DNA of 64,000 nucleotides, from assembly GCF_014199445.1 (NCBI RefSeq), contig NZ_JACIJS010000002.1:62001-126000 (forward strand), read 5' to 3'. Shown here piece by piece: positions 55,575-64,000 of this stretch. Both the position numbers and the translations under genes were made by a program. Under the pieces are notes generated by a model, which saw only the letters and a list, made by a program, of their open reading frames with translations, did not search any database and had not been told where the DNA came from. The DNA is from Rubricella aquisinus. Its GTDB lineage: Bacteria; Pseudomonadota; Alphaproteobacteria; Rhodobacterales; Rhodobacteraceae. The stretch's first letter is position 1; every line of letters begins with the position of its first letter.

Positions 55575-55592
55575 TGATTTACAGATAAATCA
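55575..55592. promoter_or_regulatory. Perfect inverted repeat TGATTTA-N4-TAAATCA in the dddP promoter region
   Basis: It lies in the 186-base divergent spacer between dddP and the small ORF at 55608, 16 bases before the latter's ATG. Its left part, TTTACAGAT (55578-55586), is repeated at 55533-55541, 45 bases closer to dddP. This pattern suggests one regulator acting on both promoters. Confidence 0.55.
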
Positions 55593-55607
55593 TTGGGCGA
55601 CGGTAAG

Positions 55608-55826
55608 ATGACTTTCAGCGAACGACAGTCCCAAGAAGCAGAGATGCTTCAGTCTGATATCCGCGATTTACGCGCCCGCGCGCTCAAGCATGGATTTATT
55701 GCTGGGGCAGAGGCCCTAAGCCTCGCGCATGAGATCATTGACCTCGGCGCGGAGCGGCAGGGTCGGGAGGAGGGCAATGTGGTCCAACTTCATTGTGCCA
55801 CCGCACCCAATGTGGACCTTACCTGA
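55608..55826 (+). CDS. Small hypothetical protein
   Basis: 72 residues from the ATG at 55608 (MTFSERQSQEAEML). The composition is charged and helical (SDIRDLRARALKHGFIAGAEALSLAHEIIDL), with no signal or membrane segment. No family is recognised. It ends eight bases before the DUF3445 gene and probably shares its transcript. The ribosome site is weak, so some doubt remains that it is translated. Confidence 0.5.
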   Translation: MTFSERQSQEAEMLQSDIRDLRARALKHGFIAGAEALSLAHEIIDLGAERQGREEGNVVQLHCATAPNVDLT

Positions 55827-55834
55827 CGTCTCCC

Positions 55835-56692
55835 ATGACGCAAACCAACCGGATCGTTCTGCCGTGGCGTGATCCCTATCTGAAGGACGCGCCGGGGATG
55901 CGCCCGCTGCCCATTGCCGAATGGCTGGTGCGGGACGCGGATTTCGCGGCGCATATGGCGCAGCGCGATCACCTTGTGACGATGGCTCCGGGCTGTATCG
56001 CGGCTATGCCCGACAGCCGCGCGGCCTGCTTGGAACTGCTCGATACGGTGGTGACAGCACTGTCGCGTGATGCGGGATATACCGTGGGAAAGACCAGCAT
56101 TCGCCGTCCCGATGGGGTGGATGTGGCGATAGACCGTGACAGCCCGCTTGTCTCACTGGGGCGGCTGGTGCCGGAGGATTTGCTGATTTTGGAAGGGGCG
56201 CGCGGGCATCATGCGCTCACCGCGGGCGTTCTGTGTTTTCCCTCGCAGTGGACGCTTTCTGAAAAGCTGGGCGGGGATTTGCTGCGTATTCATGCCCCCG
56301 TCCCATTCTATGCCGAAGGGTTGGCCCCGCGTGTGCAACGGTTTTTCGATGCACTGCGGGCGGAGCAGCCGCTTTGGCGGATGAACTGGCTGTTCTACCC
56401 CTCGCCGGAGATGCACACGCCCGCGCGAGAAGGGGAGAAAGCGGTCAAGGCTTGGGATCCGAAGGCGGAGGTGTATTTGCGGACGGAACGGCAAGTCTTG
56501 CGCCGTTTGCCGCAAACCGAGGCGGTGGTTTTCTCCATCAAGACGAACATGACGCCGCTGCGGCATTTGTCCGAGGATGACCTATGCTCCCTTGAAGAAG
56601 CATTGGCCGCTCTGCCGCCGGTTGAGGCCGCGTATAAATCCCGTGACGAGGTAGCGCAGGCCATTGCGCGGGTACGGGCCGAACGAGCCTGA
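55835..56692 (+). CDS. DUF3445 protein, heme-dependent oxidative N-demethylase-like
   Basis: 285 residues from the ATG at 55835 (MTQTNRIVLPWRDPYL). The family (PF11927) has a PAS-like fold and includes the heme-dependent oxidative N-demethylase subunit, which acts on secondary amines. Typical segments are MRPLPIAEWLVRD, ILEGARGHHALTAGVLCFPSQWTLSEKLG, MNWLFYPSPE and LRTERQVLRRLPQT. His in the GHHALTAG region and the later Tyr/His are candidates for heme contact. It is divergent from dddP. The partner reductase genes are not seen next to it. The substrate is unknown. Confidence 0.8.
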   Translation: MTQTNRIVLPWRDPYLKDAPGMRPLPIAEWLVRDADFAAHMAQRDHLVTMAPGCIAAMPDSRAACLELLDTVVTALSRDAGYTVGKTSIRRPDGVDVAIDRDSPLVSLGRLVPEDLLILEGARGHHALTAGVLCFPSQWTLSEKLGGDLLRIHAPVPFYAEGLAPRVQRFFDALRAEQPLWRMNWLFYPSPEMHTPAREGEKAVKAWDPKAEVYLRTERQVLRRLPQTEAVVFSIKTNMTPLRHLSEDDLCSLEEALAALPPVEAAYKSRDEVAQAIARVRAERA

Positions 56693-56700
56693 TCCAACGC

Positions 56701-56727
56701 AAAAGGGCCCCCGAAACGGGAGCCCTT
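56701..56727 (-). terminator. Intrinsic terminator of glnA
   Basis: Stem AAGGGC...GCCCTT with inner CCCG/CGGG pairs (56703-56727), ending in TTTT on the minus strand, 20 bases after the glnA stop. Confidence 0.85.
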
Positions 56728-56746
56728 CGCATAGGTCTGTCTGCGA

Positions 56747-58156
56747 TCAGCAGGAGTAGTAGAGCTTGTACTCCATCGGGTGCGGCGTGTGCTCATAGGT
56801 ATACACTTCTTCCCACTTGAGGTCGCAATAGGCGTCGATCTGGTCCTTCGTGAACACGTCGCCTGCGAGCAGGAATTCGTGATCGGCCTGCAACGCGTCA
56901 AGCGCTTCGCGCAGGGAGGCGCAGACGGTCGGGATTTCCGCCAGCTCTTCGGGCGGCAGATCGTAGAGATCCTTGTCGTTCGCCTCACCGGGGTGGATTT
57001 TGTTGGTGATACCGTCAAGGCCCGCCATCAGCAGTGCGGAGAAGCACAGATAGGGGTTGGAGGACGGATCGGGGAAGCGGGCTTCAACACGCTTTGCCTT
57101 CGGGCTTTCCGTCCACGGAATACGCACGCAACCGGAGCGGTTGGATGCGGAATACGCGCGCAGAACCGGTGCTTCAAAGCCCGGGATCAGACGCTTGTAG
57201 GAGTTGGTGGACGGGTTGGTGAAGGCGTTGAGCGCTTTCGCGTGCTTCAGGATACCACCGATGAAATAGAGCGCCTCATCGGAGAGGTCTGCATACTTGT
57301 CACCCGCGAAGAGCGGCTTGCCGTCCTTCCAGATGGACATGTTCACGTGCATCCCGGTGCCGTTGTCACCAGCCATCGGCTTGGGCATGAAGGTCGCGGA
57401 TTTGCCATAGGCATGTGCCACGTTGTGGATCACATACTTGTACTTTTGCAGGTTGTCGCCCTGCTTGGTCAGCGTGTCGAAAATCAGGCCAAGCTCGTGC
57501 TGGTTGGACGCAACTTCGTGGTGATGCTTGTCCACTTTCATGCCCATCCGCTTCATGGTGGAGAGCATTTCAGAGCGCAGATCCTGTGCCGGATCGACGG
57601 GGTTGACGGGGAAGTAGCCGCCCTTGACGCCCGGACGATGGCCCATGTTGCCCATCTCGTATTCGGTGTCGGTGTTCCACGCGCCGTCTGCCGCGTCCAC
57701 CTCAAACGCCACCTTGTTCATGGTGGTGGAGTAGCGCACATCGTCGAACACGAAGAATTCCGCCTCGGGGCCGACATAGAACGCGTCACCGATGCCGGAG
57801 GACTTGAGGTAGGCTTCGGCCTTCTCAGCAGTGCCGCGCGGGTCACGGGTGTAGGCTTCGCCGGTGTCCGGCTCCACAACGGAGCAATGCACGCAGACGG
57901 TCTTTTCCGCATAGAACGGGTCGATATACGCGCTTTCCGCGTCGACCATCAGTTTCATGTCGGAATTGTTGATCGCTTTCCAGCCTGCGATGGAGGAGCC
58001 ATCGAACATGAAGCCTTCTTCAAGGAAGTCTTCGTCCACCTGATCGGACATCACGGTCACATGTTGCAGTTTGCCACGCGGATCGGTGAAGCGGATATCG
58101 ACATACTCGACGTCGTTCTCCTTGATCATGGCAAGCAGGTCACTGTTGGCACTCAT
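56747..58156 (-). CDS. glnA: Type I glutamine synthetase
   Basis: 469 residues, the usual length for GSI-beta. It makes glutamine from glutamate, ammonia and ATP. N-terminal [12 protein letters not shown] carries the flexible-loop Asp residue. [19 protein letters not shown] and [14 protein letters not shown] provide metal ligands and the active site. The adenylylation Tyr398 lies in DLYDLPPEE, close to E. coli Tyr397, so GlnE-type control is expected. It follows glnB by 59 bases in a glnBA operon with a terminator behind. Confidence 0.97.
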   Translation of the reverse strand: MSANSDLLAMIKENDVEYVDIRFTDPRGKLQHVTVMSDQVDEDFLEEGFMFDGSSIAGWKAINNSDMKLMVDAESAYIDPFYAEKTVCVHCSVVEPDTGEAYTRDPRGTAEKAEAYLKSSGIGDAFYVGPEAEFFVFDDVRYSTTMNKVAFEVDAADGAWNTDTEYEMGNMGHRPGVKGGYFPVNPVDPAQDLRSEMLSTMKRMGMKVDKHHHEVASNQHELGLIFDTLTKQGDNLQKYKYVIHNVAHAYGKSATFMPKPMAGDNGTGMHVNMSIWKDGKPLFAGDKYADLSDEALYFIGGILKHAKALNAFTNPSTNSYKRLIPGFEAPVLRAYSASNRSGCVRIPWTESPKAKRVEARFPDPSSNPYLCFSALLMAGLDGITNKIHPGEANDKDLYDLPPEELAEIPTVCASLREALDALQADHEFLLAGDVFTKDQIDAYCDLKWEEVYTYEHTPHPMEYKLYYSC

Positions 58157-58215
58157 TGCAGTCTCCTTTGGTCGGGGGTCTGTTTTGTTGTCTTTAGGGG
58201 TGTTTCAACCGGGGG

Positions 58216-58967
<752 letters not shown>

Positions 58968-59124
58968 CGGGATCGGTGAAACGGGATTTGCGCGGCATGC
59001 GGGCCTCTACGGCTTGCAGTGCCGCGTCGTTGCGCTTATTGCGCCCAATGAATGAACCGCGCGGTAACGCGCAGCTATGAGACCACGCGCGGCACGACGC
59101 GCCACCAAAAGGGTAGAGAGACAA

Positions 59125-60459
59125 ATGCAGGTAAACGAGACCCTGAACGAAGGCCTGAAACGCGGCTACGACATCACCATGACCGCAGGCGAGCTTGAGG
59201 CTAAGGTGGATGAAAAGCTGGAAGCGGCCCGCAAAGACTACCAGATGAAGGGCTTCCGTAAGGGCAAGACCCCGATGGCCCTGATGAAAAAGATGTTTGG
59301 CCAGTCCGTCCTTGGCGAAGCGATGCAAGAGGGCATCGACGACGCCCTGCGCACCCATTTTGAGGAAACCGGCAACCGCCCGGCGATGCAGCCCGACGTC
59401 AAGATGACCAATGACGAATGGAAAGAGGGCGACGACGTTCAGGTCACCGTGACCTATGAATGCCTGCCCGACGTGCCGGAAACCGATTTCTCCAAGATCA
59501 AGCTCGAAAAGCTGGTGGCCGAGATCGAAGAAGATGCGGTGCAGGAAGCGCTGGAGAACCTCGCCGGTCAGGCCAACAATTTCAAAGCCCGCCGCAAAGG
59601 CTCCAAGGCGAAAGACGGTGATCAGGTCACCATGGATTTCGTGGGCAAGGTTGACGGTGAAGCGTTTGAAGGCGGCACAGCAGAAGATTTCCCGCTCGTC
59701 CTTGGCTCCGGTCAGTTCATTCCGGGCTTTGAAGAGCAGCTTGTCGGTGTGAAGGTCGCGGATGAGCCCGTTGATATCACGGTGACTTTCCCGGAAGCCT
59801 ACCAGGCGGAGCATCTGGCGGGCAAAGAAGCCGTGTTCACCTGCACCATCAAGGAAATCGCCGCCCCCGAACCCGCGGAGATCGACGACGAGCTGGCGCA
59901 GAAATTCGGTGCTGAAGATCTCGAAGCCCTCAAGGGTCAGTTGAAAGAGCGTCTGGCGGCTGAGTATGACGGCGCGTCCCGCGCGGTTCTGAAGCGTCGC
60001 CTGCTTGATGCGCTGGATGAGGAGGTCAAATTCGACCTGCCGCCCTCCATGGTCGATGCGGAAGCCAAGCAGATCGCGCATCAACTGTGGCACGAAGAAA
60101 ACCCGGATGTGCAGGGCCATGACCACCCCGAGGTCGAGGCGACCGATGAGCACATGAAGCTCGCCGAGCGCCGTGTGCGCCTTGGCCTTTTGCTGGCCGA
60201 GATTGGCAACAAGGCCGAAATCGTCGTGACCGATCAGGAAATGAATCAAGCGATTTTCCGTCAGGCGCAGCAGTATCCCGGGCAGGAAAAAGCGTTCTTC
60301 GACTTCATCCGCCAGAACCAGCAGATGCTCCAGCAGATGCGCGCGCCGATCTTTGAGGACAAGGTCGTCGATCACATCATCGGGCAGGCGGACGTGACCG
60401 AGAAATCCGTCAGCAAGGACGATCTGCAAAAAGCGATCGAAGCGCTCGACGAAGAGTAA
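59125..60459 (+). CDS. tig: Trigger factor
   Basis: 444 residues from the ATG at 59125. Ribosome-bound chaperone with peptidyl-prolyl isomerase activity. The N-terminal ribosome-docking signature is [14 protein letters not shown]. The FKBP-type domain covers about 155-245 ([37 protein letters not shown]), and the C-terminal arms follow. Downstream is a strong terminator. It is upstream of clpP and clpX as in many bacteria, here with a thioesterase gene between on the other strand. Confidence 0.97.
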   Translation: MQVNETLNEGLKRGYDITMTAGELEAKVDEKLEAARKDYQMKGFRKGKTPMALMKKMFGQSVLGEAMQEGIDDALRTHFEETGNRPAMQPDVKMTNDEWKEGDDVQVTVTYECLPDVPETDFSKIKLEKLVAEIEEDAVQEALENLAGQANNFKARRKGSKAKDGDQVTMDFVGKVDGEAFEGGTAEDFPLVLGSGQFIPGFEEQLVGVKVADEPVDITVTFPEAYQAEHLAGKEAVFTCTIKEIAAPEPAEIDDELAQKFGAEDLEALKGQLKERLAAEYDGASRAVLKRRLLDALDEEVKFDLPPSMVDAEAKQIAHQLWHEENPDVQGHDHPEVEATDEHMKLAERRVRLGLLLAEIGNKAEIVVTDQEMNQAIFRQAQQYPGQEKAFFDFIRQNQQMLQQMRAPIFEDKVVDHIIGQADVTEKSVSKDDLQKAIEALDEE

Positions 60460-60480
60460 GGTTCAGCCAAAGGCAAACAT

Positions 60481-60516
60481 AAACGGGCGGCCCAGCGATG
60501 TGGCCGCCCGTTTTCT
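60481..60516 (+). terminator. Intrinsic terminator of tig
   Basis: ACGGGCGGCC (60483-60492) and GGCCGCCCGT (60502-60511) form a perfect ten-base stem followed by TTTTCT. Confidence 0.92.
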
Positions 60517-60546
60517 ATCTGCACCAGAGGGTCCGCCGGGCGGAAA

Positions 60547-60592
60547 GATGCGCCTCCGGCGGGAGGTATTTTGGGAAAAAAGAAACCGGGGC
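60547..60592. repeat. Intergenic repeat element, copy B
   Basis: AGATGCGC, CCTCCGGCGGGAGG, TATTTT and a 20-base tail GGAAAAAAGAAACCGGGGCG (60573-60592) match copy A at 7208-7261. It sits between the tig terminator and the thioesterase stop. As in copy A it directly abuts the 3' end of a minus-strand gene, for which its minus strand offers a T-rich tail (GGTTTCTTTTTTCC). Confidence 0.7.
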
Positions 60593-60596
60593 GCGC

Positions 60597-61043
60597 TTAG
60601 GACTTTCGAACGTCCCAAGTGACGGTGAGGGTCGCGACCTCAACGCCAGCCTCATCGGTCATGGACACTGTGATGTCGAATACGGCGCGGCCTTCCTCTT
60701 TCAGCTTTTTGCGCAGATCGTCCGGGTCACCGACGCAATGGGCTGTTGCCGTGATCGTGCCTTTCGCGATTTTCAGGTACTGAATGCGCGCCTCTTTCGT
60801 GACCGGGCGCAGGGACAGGATTTTGGTTGGAAACAGCCCGGCAAGGGCCGCGCCAGAGGCGGTTTCACCCACGGTAAAGAGTGCACCTGCATGTTGTGTG
60901 CCGATATGGTTCACGCTCGTCTTTGACTGAGGCAACACCGCGACACCGGTGCCGTCGCCCAGTTCCGAGAGGGTGATTCCAGCGTGCTGCGCGAAGGGCA
61001 GGTTCTTGTTCAGGTGGGATTTGATCATGGCGCGAGGGATCAT
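60597..61043 (-). CDS. Hot-dog fold thioesterase-like protein (PaaI/DUF4442 type)
   Basis: 148 residues from the ATG at 61043, preceded by AAGGAG; a second ATG five codons later is possible. Features are HIGTQHAGALFTVGETASGAAL (the long central helix of the hot-dog fold, with the polar residues that often serve catalysis) and LSLRPVTKEARIQYLKIAKGTITA strands. It is likely to hydrolyse an acyl-CoA; the substrate is unknown. It is convergent with tig and divergent from clpP. Confidence 0.78.
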   Translation of the reverse strand: MIPRAMIKSHLNKNLPFAQHAGITLSELGDGTGVAVLPQSKTSVNHIGTQHAGALFTVGETASGAALAGLFPTKILSLRPVTKEARIQYLKIAKGTITATAHCVGDPDDLRKKLKEEGRAVFDITVSMTDEAGVEVATLTVTWDVRKS

Positions 61044-61257
61044 GCGGCAGCTCCTTGAAGATGTTTGGACCATATGACGTGCACGTCACTTGATGCGCAA
61101 TCCTGCGTTGCCCAGATGGCGCAACGTCACCTGATTTCGGGGGGTGCCCTTGCAGACCCCCTATGGGCGCATTACACCTTTGGAAACCTTTGATCCTGTA
61201 TCCCGCTTTGCATGGATCAGTTCCTTAACCCGTTCCCAAATTTGGCAGGCATGTGTG

Positions 61258-61878
61258 ATGAAAGACCCGATTGAAACTTACATGAATCTCGTTCCCATGG
61301 TTGTCGAGCAATCGGCGCGCGGGGAGCGGGCCTATGACATTTTCTCCCGCCTGTTGAAGGAGCGGATCATTTTCGTGTCCGGGCCGGTGCATGACGGGAT
61401 GGCGACGCTGATCGTGGCGCAGCTTTTGTGGCTCGAATCCGAGAACCCGAAGAAAGAAATCTCGATGTATATCAACTCGCCCGGTGGCGTGGTGACATCG
61501 GGCCTGTCGATCTATGACACGATGCAGTATATCCGCCCGAAAGTGTCCACGCTGGTGGTCGGGCAGGCGGCGTCCATGGGGTCGCTTCTGCTTGCGGCAG
61601 GGGAGCCGGGGATGCGGGCCTCCTTGCCCAATAGCCGCGTGATGGTGCATCAGCCATCCGGTGGGTTCCAGGGGCAGGCGACGGATATCATGATCCATGC
61701 GCGCGAAACCGAAAGCCTGAAACGCCGCCTTAACGAAATCTACGTTAAACACACGGGTCAGGACTATGACACGGTGGAAGCAGCCCTTGAGCGCGACAAT
61801 TTCATGAGCCCCGAGGACGCGAAATCCTGGGGTCTGATCGATGAGATCGTTCAGGTGCGCGCCGCCGCTGCGGATTAA
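61258..61878 (+). CDS. clpP: ATP-dependent Clp protease proteolytic subunit
   Basis: 206 residues from the ATG at 61258 ([13 protein letters not shown]). Catalytic Ser106 ([11 protein letters not shown]), His131 (VMVHQPSGG) and Asp180 are all present. The tetradecamer degrades proteins fed by ClpX or ClpA. The upstream open frame to 61144 is promoter region. A hairpin separates it from clpX 135 bases downstream, which may have its own promoter. Confidence 0.97.
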   Translation: MKDPIETYMNLVPMVVEQSARGERAYDIFSRLLKERIIFVSGPVHDGMATLIVAQLLWLESENPKKEISMYINSPGGVVTSGLSIYDTMQYIRPKVSTLVVGQAASMGSLLLAAGEPGMRASLPNSRVMVHQPSGGFQGQATDIMIHARETESLKRRLNEIYVKHTGQDYDTVEAALERDNFMSPEDAKSWGLIDEIVQVRAAAAD

Positions 61879-61886
61879 CAATTTTG

Positions 61887-61920
61887 AAACCGGATTAATC
61901 TTAACGGAAAAATCCGGTTT
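61887..61920 (+). terminator. Perfect inverted repeat after clpP
   Basis: AAACCGGATT (61887-61896) and AATCCGGTTT (61911-61920) are exact inverse copies; the arm ends in TTT. It is a likely terminator or attenuator between clpP and clpX. Confidence 0.65.
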
Positions 61921-62013
61921 CACGCCTTGTCATCCGGGTGATGGCAGTGTTCGATAGGCAAATACCGTGGTGATGTGTGAAACCATGCGTCGCCCCACGA
62001 CAGGAGAGCCTGA

Positions 62014-63279
62014 ATGACGACGAATAGCGGCGATTCAAAGAACACCCTGTACTGTTCTTTCTGCGGAAAGAGCCAGCATGAGGTGCGTAAGCTGATTGCC
62101 GGGCCGACTGTCTTTATCTGTGACGAATGTGTCAGCCTCTGCATGGACATCATTCGGGAAGAGACGAAATCGGGACTGGTGAAATCCACCGATGGTGTGC
62201 CGACACCGCAGGAAATCTGCTCGGTGCTGGATGACTATGTCATCGGGCAAATGCAGGCCAAACGGGTTTTGTCTGTTGCGGTGCATAACCACTATAAACG
62301 TCTCAACCACGCGTCAAAGAATGGCGATGTGGAATTGGCGAAATCCAATATCATGCTGATTGGCCCGACGGGCTGCGGCAAGACGTTGCTGGCGCAGACA
62401 TTGGCGCGCATCCTCGATGTGCCGTTCACGATGGCCGATGCCACGACCCTGACCGAAGCGGGCTATGTTGGTGAGGATGTGGAGAACATCATCCTCAAGC
62501 TGCTGCAATCTGCGGAGTATAACGTGGAGCGCGCGCAGCGTGGCATCGTCTATATCGACGAGGTCGACAAGATCAGCCGCAAATCCGACAACCCGTCCAT
62601 CACCCGTGATGTGAGCGGGGAGGGCGTGCAGCAGGCACTCCTCAAGATCATGGAAGGCACGGTCGCCTCCGTCCCGCCGCAGGGGGGGCGCAAGCATCCG
62701 CAGCAGGAATTCCTGCAGGTCGATACGACAAACATCCTGTTCATCTGTGGTGGTGCCTTCGCGGGTCTTGATAAGATCATCGCGCAGCGGGGCAAGGGGT
62801 CCGCGATGGGCTTTGGCGCCGATGTCCGCTCGGATGAAGATCGCACGATCGGTGAGACATTCATGGATCTTGAGCCGGAAGACCTGTTGAAATTCGGGTT
62901 GATCCCCGAGTTTGTCGGTCGTTTGCCGGTGATCGCGACCCTGACCGACCTTGATGAGGACGCGCTGGTCACGATCCTGAGCGAGCCGAAAAACGCGCTC
63001 ATCAAACAGTATCAGCGCCTGTTTGAGATGGAGGATGCGCAGCTCACCTTCACCGATGAGGCGCTGAAGGAAGTGGCCCGCAAGGCGATCGAGCGGAAAA
63101 CCGGCGCGCGCGGTCTGCGCTCTATCATGGAAGACGTGCTGCTCGATACGATGTTCGATCTGCCTGGTCTGGATGGGGTTGAGGAGGTCGTGGTGAATGA
63201 AGAAGTCATCGCGGCGAAGGCGAAACCTCTCCTGATCTATTCCGAGTCGAAAAAGAACGAGCCGGCTTCGGCATCTTAA
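62014..63279 (+). CDS. clpX: ClpX AAA+ unfoldase
   Basis: 421 residues. The zinc-binding domain has Cys14, Cys17, Cys36 and Cys39 (CSFC, CDEC). The AAA+ core has Walker A GPTGCGKT (117-124), Walker [11 protein letters not shown] and sensor segments; [21 protein letters not shown] and [14 protein letters not shown] are family hallmarks. It unfolds substrates and feeds them to ClpP. It lies 135 bases after clpP. Confidence 0.97.
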   Translation: MTTNSGDSKNTLYCSFCGKSQHEVRKLIAGPTVFICDECVSLCMDIIREETKSGLVKSTDGVPTPQEICSVLDDYVIGQMQAKRVLSVAVHNHYKRLNHASKNGDVELAKSNIMLIGPTGCGKTLLAQTLARILDVPFTMADATTLTEAGYVGEDVENIILKLLQSAEYNVERAQRGIVYIDEVDKISRKSDNPSITRDVSGEGVQQALLKIMEGTVASVPPQGGRKHPQQEFLQVDTTNILFICGGAFAGLDKIIAQRGKGSAMGFGADVRSDEDRTIGETFMDLEPEDLLKFGLIPEFVGRLPVIATLTDLDEDALVTILSEPKNALIKQYQRLFEMEDAQLTFTDEALKEVARKAIERKTGARGLRSIMEDVLLDTMFDLPGLDGVEEVVVNEEVIAAKAKPLLIYSESKKNEPASAS

Positions 63280-63368
63280 TGCCCTCCTGCGGCGCTCAGG
63301 CAACTGGACGCCGCAGCCACACTCGGGCATAAGCGGGTGAAATATCCGATTTCGGGAGCATATGAACG

Positions 63369-63749
63369 ATGGGTATCATCAGCCAAGTTCTGACGTGGTG
63401 GAATGGCCAAACGCTGGGCACCCGCCTGCACACATGGCGCAAGGGCGAACGCGTTGGTGAGGATGAGCAGGGCAATATCTTCTACCAAACTGCGGATAAA
63501 TCACGCCGCTGGGTGATCTATAACGGGGATAGCGAAGCATCGCGCGTGTCGCCCGCATGGCATGGCTGGCTGCACCACACATTTGACGAATTGCCGACGG
63601 AGGCGCCTTTGCCGCGCAAATCCTGGGAAAAGGACCATAAGGAAAACATGACCGGCACACCGCTGGCATGGCGCCCGCCCGGTTCTGTCCTGACGCCGCA
63701 GTCGCGCAATAGCGTCAGCGGCGACTACGAAGCCTGGCAACCGGAGTAA
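63369..63749 (+). CDS. NADH dehydrogenase (complex I) accessory subunit, NDUFA12-like
   Basis: 126 residues, matching the alphaproteobacterial homologue of mitochondrial NDUFA12 (B17.2). Typical are GTRLHTWRKGERVGEDEQGNIFY, RRWVIYNG and ASRVSPAWHGWLHHTFDELP; the C-terminus contains the TPLAWRPPGS segment. It is an accessory subunit of complex I in alphaproteobacteria and mitochondria. It lies apart from any nuo operon, six bases before mlaD. Confidence 0.9.
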   Translation: MGIISQVLTWWNGQTLGTRLHTWRKGERVGEDEQGNIFYQTADKSRRWVIYNGDSEASRVSPAWHGWLHHTFDELPTEAPLPRKSWEKDHKENMTGTPLAWRPPGSVLTPQSRNSVSGDYEAWQPE

Positions 63750-63755
63750 CCTGAC

Positions 63756-64000
63756 ATGGCCGCAGGAAGTGCTGCTGAAACTGTCATTGGCGCGATCGTT
63801 CTGGTTGCGGCGGCGGGCTTCATTGCTTTTGCGGCCGAAACGGCGGACCTCTCCGCCGGTGGCGACCGCTATGAATTGGAAGCCAAGTTCCGCAAGGCGG
63901 ATGGCCTGTCCGTGGGCACGGATGTGCGTGTCTCCGGTGTGAAAGTGGGCACGGTTGAAGCGTTGGAGCTTGATCCCACGACCTACCTTGCCGTGGCGCG
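63756..64000 (+). CDS. mlaD: MlaD-type outer-membrane lipid asymmetry protein, N-terminal part (cut by window edge)
   Basis: 81 codons are visible, from the ATG at 63756 (MAAGSAAETVIGAIVLV). A single N-terminal membrane anchor (about 9-26) is followed by the MCE domain start (YELEAKFRKADGLSVGTDVRVSGVKVG), which is characteristic of MlaD, the substrate-binding ring of the Mla phospholipid transporter. The remainder, and probable further genes of the system, lie outside the window. It follows the NDUFA12-like gene directly. Confidence 0.88.
   Translation, partial: MAAGSAAETVIGAIVLVAAAGFIAFAAETADLSAGGDRYELEAKFRKADGLSVGTDVRVSGVKVGTVEALELDPTTYLAVA

Noticed and set aside
61144-61257. 38-codon N-terminal extension of ClpP
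   Set aside because: ClpP begins at MKDPIETYM; the extension is promoter sequence without homology.

Overview
The window reads as chromosome of an alphaproteobacterium of the Rhodobacteraceae, probably a marine Roseobacter-group member. Pointers are the high GC content, a lexA gene preceded by the alphaproteobacterial GTTC-N7-GTTC box, the gene order trpG-trpD-trpC-moaC-moeA-lexA, a mitochondrial-type NDUFA12 homologue, and a gene matching the DMSP lyase DddP in N-terminal sequence and metal-ligand spacing. The genus is not determined. No insertion sequence, prophage, CRISPR array or rRNA operon was seen.

Layout. 1-5.6 kb: a sugar-type ABC transporter (solute-binding protein and ATPase, no permeases in view) with a GMC oxidoreductase, divergent from a translationally coupled NTF2-like protein and amidohydrolase; a palindrome with a central CG lies between the two arms. 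5.6-7.1 kb: an unknown protein, an AT-rich gap and gap (GAPDH). 7.3-13.9 kb: transglutaminase/DUF2126, circularly permuted ATP-grasp, alpha-E protein and the proteasome-like peptidase Anbu, a conserved cluster of unresolved function. 14-18.3 kb: AEC transporter, PfkB kinase, YitT protein and an RTX/Hint protein. 18.4-30.1 kb: the envelope cluster pyrH-frr-uppS-cdsA-dxr-rseP-bamA-skp-fabZ-lpxA-lpxI-lpxB, joining isoprenoid lipid carrier, phospholipid, outer-membrane protein and lipid A synthesis.

30.1-46.7 kb: a YbaK-type deacylase, gltA, gltX, comEC, lexA, the moeA-moaC-trpC-trpD-trpG block, a divergent polysaccharide deacetylase, trpE, ppiD and an aminotransferase. 46.8-52.3 kb: an ABC-F ATPase coupled to a strikingly AT-rich membrane-protein gene, parE, and a pair of roadblock-like small proteins. 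52.5-58.6 kb: an alpha/beta hydrolase-OsmC fusion, a hairpin-rich spacer, dddP, a small ORF, a DUF3445 protein, glnA and glnB. 58.9-64 kb: tRNA-Leu(UAG), tig, a thioesterase, clpP, clpX, an NDUFA12-like gene and the start of mlaD.

Most genes are housekeeping. The parts least explained by known biology are the Anbu cluster, the roadblock-like pair, the low-GC gene, the dddP promoter and its structured 3' spacer, and a near-identical intergenic repeat found at two distant places with weaker relatives near dddP.
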